Below, one piece after another: positions 50,258 through 58,644 of a stretch of DNA of 64,000 nt. The translations under genes and the position numbers were made by a program. Position 1 is the stretch's first letter; every line of letters begins with the position of its first letter. Below the pieces are notes generated by a model. That model did no database searches. It saw nothing but the letters and a program-made list of their open reading frames with translations, and was not told where the DNA came from. This DNA is from Micromonospora sediminicola (GTDB taxonomy: Bacteria > Actinomycetota > Actinomycetes > Mycobacteriales > Micromonosporaceae): assembly GCF_900089585.1 (NCBI RefSeq), contig NZ_FLRH01000004.1:2039001-2103000 (forward strand). Reading direction: 5' to 3'.

Positions 50258-53200
50258 GCCTCGTCCGCCTTCCGCCACACCAGCGCGTCCGTGTCGAGGA
50301 CCGCGACCAGCCGGGCGGCGGCGTCGGCGCCGATGCGCCACAGCTCGGCCCCGTGCGGCAGCCGGGCACTGTCCACCTTGAACTCCGCCACCACGTCGGT
50401 GCTCTCCCCCGGCGCGAAGCCGTTGCCGCGGAACGGGGGCCGTTCGATCACCCAGCCCTCCATCGCCCGCATGGCGGCCTCGTTCTGCCCGCCGTACGGG
50501 ATCCGGTAGAGGCTGGGCCGGTGGGCCGGCCAGCGCAGCAGGTAGACCTCCTCGTCGTCCCGGGAGAACGGCGAGCCGGGATGGCCGAGGCCGAGCGCGT
50601 CGTACAGCTCCGCCGGGGTCCGCAGGTGGGCCAGTTCACCGGCCCGGTGCACGAACCCGGACACCCGGTCGAAGCCCCGCTCCAGGTAGTAGGCGAGCTG
50701 GCTCGCCGCGATCGCCTTCTGCATGGTCACCGGCAAACTCGGGTCCGTCGGCGGCGCCGCCGGTCGGGGCTCGGCCGCCGGGGCCGGCGCGGCGGCGGAG
50801 GGCTCCGGTTCGTCGCCGAGGCCCACCTCGGCGGCCCAGTTGGCGAGCGCGAGAACCTGCTCCCCCGGGTACGCCGCACCGACCGGACTGCCCGGGTTGA
50901 CCAGGAACGACCAGGCGGCGTCCGGCCACCGGCGGATGAGCTGGACGAACTTGACCCGTACGGTGTCGACCGGCCCGTCGGCGTGCTCGGCGAGCCGCTC
51001 CGGCGAGGTGTAGGCCACGACGTACGCGCCACCGTCGATCGACCGGGTGTGCCAGACGAAGCCGGGGTCGCCCGGCCGACTGCCGGGGACCGAGTCGGGC
51101 GCGACCGGCAGCAGCACCCGGGCCAGCAGCAGGGTGGTGAGGAAGCCGTCCGTGTTTCCGCTGCCGGCGGCGGAGAGCAGTTCCTCCTCCACCTCGTTCG
51201 CCGGCACGAACTCCGGCCGCCCGGCGGAGGGCGTCGTCGCACCGGCCGACGTCGGCTCGTCGACCGGCCGCTCGGAGGCGGTGGAGCGCGGCGAGCCGTC
51301 CTCCACATCGGAGCGGGCGGACCACGACACCGGAGACTCGGCCGGCACCGACGTCGACCCGGGTGTCGGCGTCCCGAGCAGCGGTGTGGTGTCCGGTTCG
51401 GCGGGGGACGGGTCGGGTGGGAACAGCGGCTCGGTCGGCGGCTCGAACAGCGAGGCCGGGGCGCCGTTCGACGACTCGGAGAGCGGTGCCGTGGACTCGA
51501 ACAACGACACCGTCGGCTCGGCCGACGATGACGGCGGCTCGAACAGCGACACCGTCGGTTCACCCGATCCCGGCGACTCGAACGCCGTCGTCGACTCCGG
51601 CCCGAACGCCGACGCGGCCCCGTACGGCGTCGTCGGCTCGAACGCCGACGCGGGCTCGAACGCCGACGCGGGCTCGAACGCCGACGCGGGCTCGAACGCC
51701 GACGCGGGCTCGAACGCCGACGCGGGCTGCGCCGACGCAGTCTCGAAGGACGTCGTGGGCTGCGCCGACGCAGTCTCGAAGGACGTCGTGGGCTGCGCCG
51801 ACGCAGTCTCGAAGGACGTCGTGGGCTGCGCCGACGCAGTCTCGAAGGACGTCGTGGGCTGCGCCGACGCAGTCTCGAAGGACGTCGTGGGCTGCGCCGT
51901 CGTGGGCTCGAAGGCCGACGCGGTCTCGAACGCCGTCGTCGGCTCGGAAGCGGTGGACCCGAACGGGGCCGTCGACGCGAACGACGGTGAGGCTCCCGAC
52001 GACGGCTCGAAGAGCGACACCGGAGGCGCGGCCGCCGGCGAGAGCGGCGTCGTCGGCTCGTCCCCGACGCCGGACCGGTCGAACGGCGACCTGCCGTCGA
52101 CCGGCTCGCCCGTGCCGGTGGCGCCGAGGTGGGCGGCGAGATCGGCGGTGTCGTCGACCACCGGGTCGACGGGGAGCGGCACGGTCGGGTCCGTGGCGCC
52201 CGCCCAGGCCGCCGCCGCGTCGCCGCCCGGAACCGGGACCACGGGATCGGCGCGCGGTGGGGACCAGGCCGGCGTGGGCTCAGTCAGGTCGCGGGCCTCG
52301 ATGACGGTGCCCTCGATGACGATCGGTGTGAAGTCACGCCGTGGCGTCGGCGGCGCGGACACCGGCTCGGCGACCGACGGCGGCAACTCCTCCGCCTCCG
52401 CGAGGTCGGCGACCGGGTTCTCCCCGGCCCACTGGTCCGGCGCGGGCGTGGCGGGGCCGGCATGCCGCCGGGGCAGCGTGCCGGTGGCGTCCTCGGCCGG
52501 GCGGGCCGGCCGGAACGGCCGGGTCGGGTCGTCCGGACGCGATGCCGGGGGTGGCTGGTCCGCCCCGATCGGGAAGGCGCGGGTCGGATCCTCCCGCACC
52601 GGCTCGTTCAGCGGGCGGCGGCGGGGAAACGGCTGGCCACCGGCGAACCGGGAGGGCGGCGTCGCCCGTTCGGCGGACCGGCGGGGCGCGTCCAACGGCG
52701 AGGGCCGCCGGCTGGAGCGCCCGGAGGAGGGTTCGAAGAAGGAGCGGGCCGGGGGCGGCGCGGGAGCCGGGGGCGGATCGTCCACCGACGCGTCCCGTCC
52801 GGCGGCGAAGGGGTCCGGCTCGTCCGGCCGTCGACGCAGGTCCGTGAGCCAACCGTCGAGGGCGTCGGAGCCGGGCTCGTCGCCCGAGGCGGGCCGGCCC
52901 GCCTCGGGCGCCTCCGGCGTTCTCCGGCGGGGCGGCACGGTGGGTACGCGCCGACCGAGGACCGGCACGGTCCGCATCGGCACGGTGGAGGGCTCCTCGG
53001 CCTCCGCCACCCGGCCAGCGCGGGTCGGCGGAACCGGGGGCGGCGGCGCGGGAGCGGCCGGCACCCGGGGGAGCGGCGCCTCCCGTGCGGTCTCCGGAAC
53101 CCCGTTGCGGGCGGCCCGGGCCGCGCTCTCCACCCGGTCCAGGCGGGCTCGGGCGCCCATGGTCCGCCCGGGCAGCCGGACGTCTCCCCGGGCGAGCTGC

Positions 53201-53544
53201 GCGACATACCAGGCGGGCAGGTAGCCCTCGATCGGCAGCCCCGGATCGACCGCCAACCACCACTCCTGATTGGGCCAGCCGGCGGCCAGGTCGGGGTATG
53301 CCACGACGCGCGTCGCCCCGGCGTTCTCACCCAGACTGGCCCGTAGCGCGGCGACGGAGGTGAAGGCCAACACGTGGGTGCGGCCCCCGGAGGTCCAGGT
53401 GCCCCACCCGGCGGTCGAGCCGCCGGCGACCGGCAGCACCAGATCGACGCGGGTCAGTACGCGGAAGTACTGCTGCTGGTCCTGCGCGCGCAGCGCGTCC
53501 CGCATCGCCACCTCGGCCTCGGTGGCCGGCTCCCATCCGGTCAC
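50254..53544 (-). CDS. large double-SseB protein with repeat-rich linker, type VII-associated
   Basis: 1096 aa from GTG 53544 (GGAG eight bases upstream; GTG 53550 is two codons longer). Two SseB-like domains (about 5-130 and 790-905: TDGFLTTLLLARVLLPVAPDS ... RWPDAAWSFLVNPGSPV) flank a Pro/Thr/Ser/Glu-rich linker with tandem ASAFEP hexapeptides and five near-identical 11-mers (TTSFETASAQP). A distinct C-terminal domain (about 950-1096: MQKAIAASQLAYYLERGFDRVSGFVHRAGELAHLRTPAELYDALGLGHPGSPF ... LLRWPAHRPSLYRIPYGG) is unassigned. Adjacent to mycosin, WXG100 and EccE genes and translationally coupled to a 121-aa gene, so a T7SS substrate or accessory protein is likely. Confidence 0.75.
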   Translation of the reverse strand: MTGWEPATEAEVAMRDALRAQDQQQYFRVLTRVDLVLPVAGGSTAGWGTWTSGGRTHVLAFTSVAALRASLGENAGATRVVAYPDLAAGWPNQEWWLAVDPGLPIEGYLPAWYVAQLARGDVRLPGRTMGARARLDRVESAARAARNGVPETAREAPLPRVPAAPAPPPPVPPTRAGRVAEAEEPSTVPMRTVPVLGRRVPTVPPRRRTPEAPEAGRPASGDEPGSDALDGWLTDLRRRPDEPDPFAAGRDASVDDPPPAPAPPPARSFFEPSSGRSSRRPSPLDAPRRSAERATPPSRFAGGQPFPRRRPLNEPVREDPTRAFPIGADQPPPASRPDDPTRPFRPARPAEDATGTLPRRHAGPATPAPDQWAGENPVADLAEAEELPPSVAEPVSAPPTPRRDFTPIVIEGTVIEARDLTEPTPAWSPPRADPVVPVPGGDAAAAWAGATDPTVPLPVDPVVDDTADLAAHLGATGTGEPVDGRSPFDRSGVGDEPTTPLSPAAAPPVSLFEPSSGASPSFASTAPFGSTASEPTTAFETASAFEPTTAQPTTSFETASAQPTTSFETASAQPTTSFETASAQPTTSFETASAQPTTSFETASAQPASAFEPASAFEPASAFEPASAFEPASAFEPTTPYGAASAFGPESTTAFESPGSGEPTVSLFEPPSSSAEPTVSLFESTAPLSESSNGAPASLFEPPTEPLFPPDPSPAEPDTTPLLGTPTPGSTSVPAESPVSWSARSDVEDGSPRSTASERPVDEPTSAGATTPSAGRPEFVPANEVEEELLSAAGSGNTDGFLTTLLLARVLLPVAPDSVPGSRPGDPGFVWHTRSIDGGAYVVAYTSPERLAEHADGPVDTVRVKFVQLIRRWPDAAWSFLVNPGSPVGAAYPGEQVLALANWAAEVGLGDEPEPSAAAPAPAAEPRPAAPPTDPSLPVTMQKAIAASQLAYYLERGFDRVSGFVHRAGELAHLRTPAELYDALGLGHPGSPFSRDDEEVYLLRWPAHRPSLYRIPYGGQNEAAMRAMEGWVIERPPFRGNGFAPGESTDVVAEFKVDSARLPHGAELWRIGADAAARLVAVLDTDALVWRKADEA
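51635..51889. repeat. two adjacent in-frame tandem repeat arrays (18 bp x5, 33 bp x5)
   Basis: 51635-51724: five copies of GGCTCGAACGCCGACGCG (hexapeptide ASAFEP on the minus strand). 51725-51889: five near-identical 33-bp copies starting GGCTGCGCCGACGCAGTC (11-residue TTSFETASAQP). Both keep the reading frame. Identity between copies at silent positions indicates recent expansion or slippage. Confidence 0.85.
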
Positions 53545-53586
53545 GGCCACCTCTCCTTCCGCGAACAGGCCACAGGCATCGCCTAC

Positions 53587-53614
53587 AACCTACAAGGTGG
53601 TAACAAGATCACAA
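53587..53614 (-). promoter_or_regulatory. putative promoter of the SseB repeat protein operon
   Basis: On the minus strand -35 TTGTGA (53614-53609) and -10 TAGGTT (53592-53587) with a 16-nt spacer, about 40 bp before the start codon, in the most AT-rich part of the mycosin/SseB divergent gap. Confidence 0.45.
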
Positions 53615-53696
53615 TGCCTGGCCATCGACGCTCGGCCGTGACCTCGGCGAGGCGCTAACATCCCGTTCCGGAGTCGACACGTTACGGAGGTCGTCG

Positions 53697-54902
53697 ATGT
53701 CCCGGCCCCTCATCCGCCCGGCCCTGGCCGCCCTGGCGACCCTCCTCGTCGCCGGCCTGCCGGCCGCTCCGGCGGCGGCCCGCGCCCCGTCCGGATGCGC
53801 GGCGCCGCCGGCGCCCGCCCGACCGGTGGCCGAGCAGCCGTGGCCCCAGCAACGGTACGCGCCGGACCGGCTCGCCCCGCTCGCGACCGGCGCCGGCGTG
53901 GTGGTCGCGGTGGTCGACTCCGGGGTCGACCGGTCGCATCCGCAGCTCGCCGGCCGGGTGCTCGACGGCGCCGACTTCCTCGACCCGGGGGGCGACGGCA
54001 CCCGGGACTGCGCCGGGCACGGCACCGGCGTGGCGAGCATCATCGCCGCCGCGCCGCGCCCCGGCGTCGCCTTCCGCGGCCTCGCGCCGGACGCGCGCGT
54101 CCTCCCGGTACGGGTGAGCGAGCAGCAGGTGGTCGAGGGGCGGGAGTCGGGGCGTACGGTCGACGCGGCCGACTTCGCCCGGGCGATCCGGTGGGCGGTG
54201 GACCACGACGCCGACGTGCTCAACCTGTCGGTCGTGCTGTACGCGGACGACCCGGCCGTCCGGGCCGCGATCGCCTACGCGGTGCGGCGGGACGTGGTGG
54301 TGGTGGCCGCCGCCGGCAACCTGCACGACAGCGGCGACCCCCGACCGTACCCGGCGGCGTACGACGGGGTGCTCGGCGTGGGCGCGATCGGCCGGGACGG
54401 CGCACGCGCGGCCTTCTCCCAGACCGGCCCCTACGTCGACCTGGTCGCCCCGGGCAGCGAGGTGCTGATGGCGGCGCCCCGGCAGGGCCACCACCGGGCG
54501 GAGGGGACCAGCTATGCCACGCCCTTCGTGTCCGGCACCGCGGCGTTGCTGCGGCAGTATCGCCCCGGCTTGAGCGCGGCCGGGGTGGCAGGGCGGATCG
54601 TGGCCGGCACCGATCCGGCGCCGGGGCGGGGCGAGGGCTACGGCGCCGGGGTGCTCAACCCGTACCGCGCGGTGACCGAGTCGCCCGGCGAGGCATCCGC
54701 CCGCCCTCGTGCCGGCGTGGCGTTGCCGGCCGAGCGGCCGGATCCGGCCGCGCTCGACCGCCGGTCCCGTCGCGCCACGGCCCGGGACCGGGCACTGCTG
54801 GTGGCCGGCGTGACCGGCGGGGCGGCGGCGCTGGTGGCGCTGCTGGCGGTGGTGCTGCCCCGGGGGGCGCGGCGGCGTTGGAACCCGGCCGGCCCGGCCT
54901 GA
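53697..54902 (+). CDS. mycP: mycosin-type S8 serine protease of a type VII secretion system
   Basis: 401 aa from ATG 53697 (GGAGG upstream). Signal peptide LIRPALAALATLLVAGLPAAPAAARA. Subtilisin triad: Asp74 (VVAVVDSGVD), His108 (AGHGTGVASI), Ser272 (EGTSYATPFVSG), with oxyanion Asn208 (AAAGNLHD). An N-terminal segment with Cys34 and the YAPDRLAPLATGAG strand is typical of mycosins. C-terminal membrane helix (LLVAGVTGGAAALVALLAVVLPRG) and a short basic tail. Mycosins are membrane-anchored subunits that stabilise the T7SS complex and process some substrates. Divergent from the SseB gene and convergent with the WXG100 pair. Confidence 0.93.
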   Translation: MSRPLIRPALAALATLLVAGLPAAPAAARAPSGCAAPPAPARPVAEQPWPQQRYAPDRLAPLATGAGVVVAVVDSGVDRSHPQLAGRVLDGADFLDPGGDGTRDCAGHGTGVASIIAAAPRPGVAFRGLAPDARVLPVRVSEQQVVEGRESGRTVDAADFARAIRWAVDHDADVLNLSVVLYADDPAVRAAIAYAVRRDVVVVAAAGNLHDSGDPRPYPAAYDGVLGVGAIGRDGARAAFSQTGPYVDLVAPGSEVLMAAPRQGHHRAEGTSYATPFVSGTAALLRQYRPGLSAAGVAGRIVAGTDPAPGRGEGYGAGVLNPYRAVTESPGEASARPRAGVALPAERPDPAALDRRSRRATARDRALLVAGVTGGAAALVALLAVVLPRGARRRWNPAGPA

Positions 54903-54910
54903 TCACCGGA

Positions 54911-54938
54911 CGCGGCCCGGGACCGCACCCGGGCCGCG
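54911..54938. terminator. bidirectional terminator hairpin
   Basis: 11-bp perfect arms CGCGGCCCGGG (54911-54921) and CCCGGGCCGCG (54928-54938) with loop ACCGCA, between convergent mycP and esx genes. Confidence 0.65.
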
Positions 54939-54946
54939 CCCGGGGC

Positions 54947-55240
54947 TCACTGGAACAGGTTGGCGTTGCGCTTCTCGGTGTCGAGGTAGTCAGCCGCGGA
55001 GTCCTCCACGGCGAGCTTGATGTCACGCAGCATCGCCTGCAGGTCCTGCGAGGCGGCCCGCCACCGGGCCTGCCGCTGCTCGTACGCCTCCCGCGCCGCG
55101 CCGTTCCAGCTCGACACCAACGGCGCCGCGTCCCGTTCGAGCTGCCCGAGCTGGCTCTCCAGAGTGGTCAGCGCCCGTTGGATGTCCGCGCCGGCCTGTT
55201 GCAGGGCGGCGAAGTTGACGACCAGCACACCGTGCTCCAT
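54947..55240 (-). CDS. WXG100-family protein (EsxA/EsxB-like)
   Basis: 97 aa from ATG 55240. Two helices joined at WNG (Trp45-Asn46-Gly47) in SSWNGAAREAYEQRQ, with the C-terminal Tyr-x3-Glu export-like sequence YLDTE near residue 86. This is the canonical small T7SS substrate and structural partner. Follows the second WXG100 gene with 20 bp between them and a GGAAGGA site, so both are probably produced as a heterodimer. Convergent with mycP. Confidence 0.9.
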   Translation of the reverse strand: MEHGVLVVNFAALQQAGADIQRALTTLESQLGQLERDAAPLVSSWNGAAREAYEQRQARWRAASQDLQAMLRDIKLAVEDSAADYLDTEKRNANLFQ

Positions 55241-55260
55241 GGGTTCGATCCTTCCGGTGG

Positions 55261-55590
55261 TCAGAGCGGCAGCTGGATGCCGCGGTTGGTGCCCGCCACC
55301 CGGCCGGCGGCCTCGGTGTCGGAGACGTCGTAGTGCCGGCCCGCGGTGCGGATCGCCGTGGCGGTCTCGCGCAAGGCCCGCTGCAGGGTCGCCTGGTCCT
55401 GCGCCCACTGCTGCTTGACCTGCTCGAACGAGCGCCCGCCGGCGCCCCGCCAGGCCTGCTGCAGCACCTCCAGCTCGGCCATCAGGCCGCTCAACATGGT
55501 CTGCAGCGACTGGTCGACCTGCTCGAACCTCCCGGCGGTCTGCTGCATCACCGCGGCTTCTGCCTGGGTCTGGGACATCCCGGACGTCAC
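55261..55590 (-). CDS. WXG100-family protein (EsxA/EsxB-like), first of the pair
   Basis: 109 aa from GTG 55590 (GAGGAG five bases upstream; ATG 55578 is the alternative). Helix-turn-helix with Trp47-Arg48-Gly49 in QQAWRGAGGRSFEQVKQQW. Rich in Gln and Ala. A near C-terminal HYDVSDTE segment carries a Tyr-x4-Glu that approximates the YxxxD/E export signal. Encoded upstream of the other WXG100 gene; the two probably form an EsxAB-like dimer. The gene lies divergent from eccE across a 231-bp region containing an exact DnaA-box-like 9-mer. Confidence 0.88.
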   Translation of the reverse strand: MTSGMSQTQAEAAVMQQTAGRFEQVDQSLQTMLSGLMAELEVLQQAWRGAGGRSFEQVKQQWAQDQATLQRALRETATAIRTAGRHYDVSDTEAAGRVAGTNRGIQLPL

Positions 55591-55821
55591 CTCGTCTCCT
55601 CGGTCGTGGTCGGTCACCGTGTGACCACCGTGGACTCGCCGGTGCGCGCCCGCCGTCCCCGGAGGGGGAAGAGGGACGGCGGGGCGCGCGAACGACGATT
55701 TCGTCGCTGAAGGTAGCCGTCTCACTTCAGTTCTGCTACCCCCCGGGCCTCCCCTGTGGACAACGCTCCCACTACGATGAGCCACGGCGGCGTCACAGGG
55801 CGGACCGGGCGGGGAGGTACG

Positions 55822-57621
55822 GTGACCGCGAGCACGACCGAGCGACCCGCGCCGGGCGCTCCTCCTCAGTGGACCCGGGTGAGCGCACCCGTGGTGCGCG
55901 CCGGTCAGGTCGTGACGACCCAGGTCGCGGCGGCCGTGCTGGTGGCCGCGATCGGGCGCGGCGTGGTGGTGACCGCCGTCGCGCTGCTCCTGGCCACGCT
56001 GCTGCTGCCCGCCGCCTGGGTCCGGGTCCGGGGCCGCTGGCTGCACGAGTGGCTCCGCGTCGGCGCCGCCCACCTGAGCCGTCGGCGTGCGCTGCCGCCG
56101 GCCGCCGATCCGGCGGCGCTGCTCGACCTGGTCGCTCCCGGCACGGTGGTGCAGGCCGCGGAACCGGCCGGCGGGCCCGCCGCCGTGCTGCACGACGCGG
56201 CCGGGCTGACCGCGCTGCTGGAACTCGGCGATCCGGACGATCTGCTCGGCGACCGCCCGGAGGCACTGCCGTCCCCGTTCGACCTGCTTCCCCCGACGGG
56301 TCCGGAGAGTCCGCCGGTCCGGCTGCAACTGGTCCTCTCGGCGTCGCCCGCACCGACGCCCGCCGTCGCGGCCGGTCCGGCCGGCACGTCCTACCGGCAG
56401 CTCACCGACGGCCGGACCGCCGGGCGGACCCGGGTCGTGCTGGCGATCCGGGTGCTCCGGGCCGACGGTTGGTCGGACGACGAGTTGCTGCGGGCGCTCG
56501 CCGGCACCGTCCGACGCACGGCCCGCCGGCTCGGCCCGCTCGGTGGACATCCCCTCGGGGCGCCGGCGGCGCTGCGGGTGATCGCCGAGATGGCCCACCA
56601 CGAGGCCGGCGCACCGGTCCGGGAGACGTGGCCGCTGCTCACCGTGGGCGGGCTGCCGCAGGCCACCTGGCGGTTGCGCCGGTGGCCCGATCCACGCGGC
56701 GAGGCCGCCCGGGGCCTGCTGTCCCGGTTGCTGGCCACTCCGGGCACCGCCACCACCATCGCGCTCTGCGTCGGCCCGCACACCGGCTCCGCACCGACGC
56801 CGGTCGGGTTGACCGTGCGGGTCGCCACTGACGACGCGTCGGCGTTGACGCTGGCCGAGCGGGCGCTGCGCCGGGTGGCCGGCGACGCGGGCGCGGAGTT
56901 GCGGCGACTGGACGGCGAGCACCTGGCCGGGCTGGCCGCGACCCTGCCACTGGCGGTCGGCGGTGCCGGCGCGCCCGCGACCGGTTCGCCGCCGACGGGT
57001 CTGGACCTGCCGGTCGGCGGGTGCGGGCTGGTGGTGGGCGCGAACCGGCGCGGCGGCCCGCTCACCGTACGTCTGTTCCGGCCCGCGACGACCCGGATGG
57101 TGCTGGTCGGCGGGGTGCCCGCCGCACAGTTGCTGGTGCTGCGGGCGCTGGCCCTCGGCGCCCGGGTGGCGGTGCAGACCGCACGGCCGCGCGCCTGGGA
57201 GGGGTTCGTGCGCGGGCTCGGGGCGCCGGCCGGCGGGGTGCCGCTGCTCCCGCCGGGGCGGCCGGCCGGCGGCGCGCCCGGGTCGCCGCTGCGCCCGCTG
57301 CTGCTGGTGGTCGACGCCGGCCCGGTGCCGCCGGAGGTCGGCCCGGCGGCGGCCTGGCAGTCCGTGCTCGTGGTCCGCGACGAGCTGACCCCGGCGGACG
57401 CCCCGACGCTGGCCCGTGCCGACCTCGCCGTCCTGCAACCCCTCGACCCGGCCGAGGCCGCCCTGGCCGGCACCGCGCTCGGCCTCGGCGGCTCCGCAGA
57501 CTGGCTCACCCGGATCCGCGACGACATGGTGGCGGTGGTCAACCGGCGGGCACTGCGCTGGGCGCTGCTCTCACCGACGCCGGTCGAGTCGCAACTGGTC
57601 GGTCGTCCGACCCGCCGCTGA
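55822..57621 (+). CDS. EccE-like type VII secretion protein
   Basis: 599 aa from GTG 55822 (GGGGAGG four bases upstream; a frame extension to 55756 lacks a site). Two adjacent N-terminal membrane helices (VVTTQVAAAVLVAAIGRGVVVTAVALLLATLLLPAAW), the Ecc E pattern RVRGRWLHEWLRVGAAHLSRRRALP, and a long soluble domain with TSYRQLTDGRTAGRTRVVLAIRVLRADGW and several Gly/Arg-rich strands. EccE closes the periphery of the T7SS membrane complex. No EccB, EccC or EccD gene lies in the window, so the partners must be encoded elsewhere. Confidence 0.8.
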   Translation: MTASTTERPAPGAPPQWTRVSAPVVRAGQVVTTQVAAAVLVAAIGRGVVVTAVALLLATLLLPAAWVRVRGRWLHEWLRVGAAHLSRRRALPPAADPAALLDLVAPGTVVQAAEPAGGPAAVLHDAAGLTALLELGDPDDLLGDRPEALPSPFDLLPPTGPESPPVRLQLVLSASPAPTPAVAAGPAGTSYRQLTDGRTAGRTRVVLAIRVLRADGWSDDELLRALAGTVRRTARRLGPLGGHPLGAPAALRVIAEMAHHEAGAPVRETWPLLTVGGLPQATWRLRRWPDPRGEAARGLLSRLLATPGTATTIALCVGPHTGSAPTPVGLTVRVATDDASALTLAERALRRVAGDAGAELRRLDGEHLAGLAATLPLAVGGAGAPATGSPPTGLDLPVGGCGLVVGANRRGGPLTVRLFRPATTRMVLVGGVPAAQLLVLRALALGARVAVQTARPRAWEGFVRGLGAPAGGVPLLPPGRPAGGAPGSPLRPLLLVVDAGPVPPEVGPAAAWQSVLVVRDELTPADAPTLARADLAVLQPLDPAEAALAGTALGLGGSADWLTRIRDDMVAVVNRRALRWALLSPTPVESQLVGRPTRR

Positions 57622-57671
57622 GCCGGTCGCACGGGTTCCGCCCGGGGAACGGGCGTGGCACGATCCCCGCC

Positions 57672-58058
57672 ATGGATTTCCTGAAGGGTCTACTGATCCG
57701 GGTCGCGACGACGGCGGTGGCCTTCTGGCTCGCCACGTTGCTGATCCCGGGCATCACGCTCGACTCCGATTCGGCCACCGAGACGGTGACCACGCTGGTC
57801 CTCGTCGCGGTGATCTTCGGGGTGGTCAACGCGGTGCTCCAGCCGATCATCAAGACCGTGGGTTGCGGTTTCTACCTGCTCACCCTCGGCCTGATCGCGC
57901 TGGTGGTGAACGGGCTGCTCTTCCTGCTCACGAGCTGGATCGCCGGTGAGGCCGGGCTGCCCTTCCACGTGGACGGGTTCTGGCCGGCGGCGGTGCTGGG
58001 CGCGCTCTTCGTCGGCATCGTCACCTGGATCCTCGGCGCCGTCCTCGACCGCGACTGA
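57672..58058 (+). CDS. phage holin family 4-type (YvlD) membrane protein
   Basis: 128 aa with four membrane helices (RVATTAVAFWLATLLIPGITL; VTTLVLVAVIFGVVNAVLQPIIKTVG; CGFYLLTLGLIALVVNGLLFLLTSWIAG; AAVLGALFVGIVTWILGAVL). The NAVLQPIIKTV...TLGL pattern is diagnostic of the YvlD/PF04020 family, which despite its name is a chromosomal envelope protein in most bacteria. ATG 57672 opens MDFLKGLLIRV. Function is unknown; stress-related expression is reported for some relatives. Confidence 0.8.
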   Translation: MDFLKGLLIRVATTAVAFWLATLLIPGITLDSDSATETVTTLVLVAVIFGVVNAVLQPIIKTVGCGFYLLTLGLIALVVNGLLFLLTSWIAGEAGLPFHVDGFWPAAVLGALFVGIVTWILGAVLDRD

Positions 58059-58142
58059 GGCCCGGCGAGCCCGGCCGGCACCCACGGCGCCGGCCGGGCC
58101 AGCGAGCGGGAATTGGCTGGCGAGCGACCCGGGCGGCGGTAC

Positions 58143-58148
58143 TAACGT
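58143..58148 (+). promoter_or_regulatory. leaderless-type -10 box for the GNAT gene
   Basis: TAACGT followed by 7 nt and GTG 58156, with no Shine-Dalgarno. Another member of the leaderless set in this window. Confidence 0.5.
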
Positions 58149-58155
58149 CGGCCGG

Positions 58156-58644
58156 GTGTTCACAGTGACCCGCGCCGACGGCTACCAGCTCAGCACCGAC
58201 CCGGACCGGCTCGACCTGGACCGGGTGCACGCCTGGCTCGCCACGGACGCCTACTGGGCGCTCGGACGGGAGCGGGAGACGGTGGCCCGCGCGTTCGCCG
58301 GTTCGATCGGCTTCGGCGTCTACCGTCCCGGTGACGGCCAGCAGGTCGCGGTCGCCCGGGTGGTGACCGACCGGGCCACCTTCGCCTGGCTCTGTGACGT
58401 CTACGTGGACCGGGCCGAACGCGGTCGCGGGCTGGGCACGTGGCTGGCCGGCGGCGTCCGCGACCACCTGGCCGAGCTGGGCGTACGCCGGATCCTGCTG
58501 GCCACGCTGGACGCGCACGGGGTGTACGGGAAGCTCGGGTTCCAGCCGGTGGCGGCGGACCGCTACATGGAGCTGGACCAGCGGGTGACGCCCGTCACCG
58601 GAAAGGATCAGGGACCCGATCCGCACCTTACGGTGGACGGGTGA
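58156..58644 (+). CDS. GNAT-family N-acetyltransferase
   Basis: 162 aa. GNAT fold: VARVVTDRATFAWLCDVYVDRAERGRGLGTWLAGGV contains the beta-4 strand and the acetyl-CoA pyrophosphate loop (R/Q-x-x-G-x-G/A as ERGRGLG), and LATLDAHGVYGKLGFQPVAADRYMEL the C-terminal beta strands. Substrate not predictable. GTG 58156 fits a leaderless start. The stop overlaps the rarD start (GTGA), so the two are coupled, though the pairing may be incidental. Confidence 0.85.
   Translation: MFTVTRADGYQLSTDPDRLDLDRVHAWLATDAYWALGRERETVARAFAGSIGFGVYRPGDGQQVAVARVVTDRATFAWLCDVYVDRAERGRGLGTWLAGGVRDHLAELGVRRILLATLDAHGVYGKLGFQPVAADRYMELDQRVTPVTGKDQGPDPHLTVDG

Noticed and set aside
51635-51889. CRISPR-like array
   Set aside because: Units are directly adjacent without unique spacers, in frame within a gene, and encode regular peptides; they are coding minisatellites.
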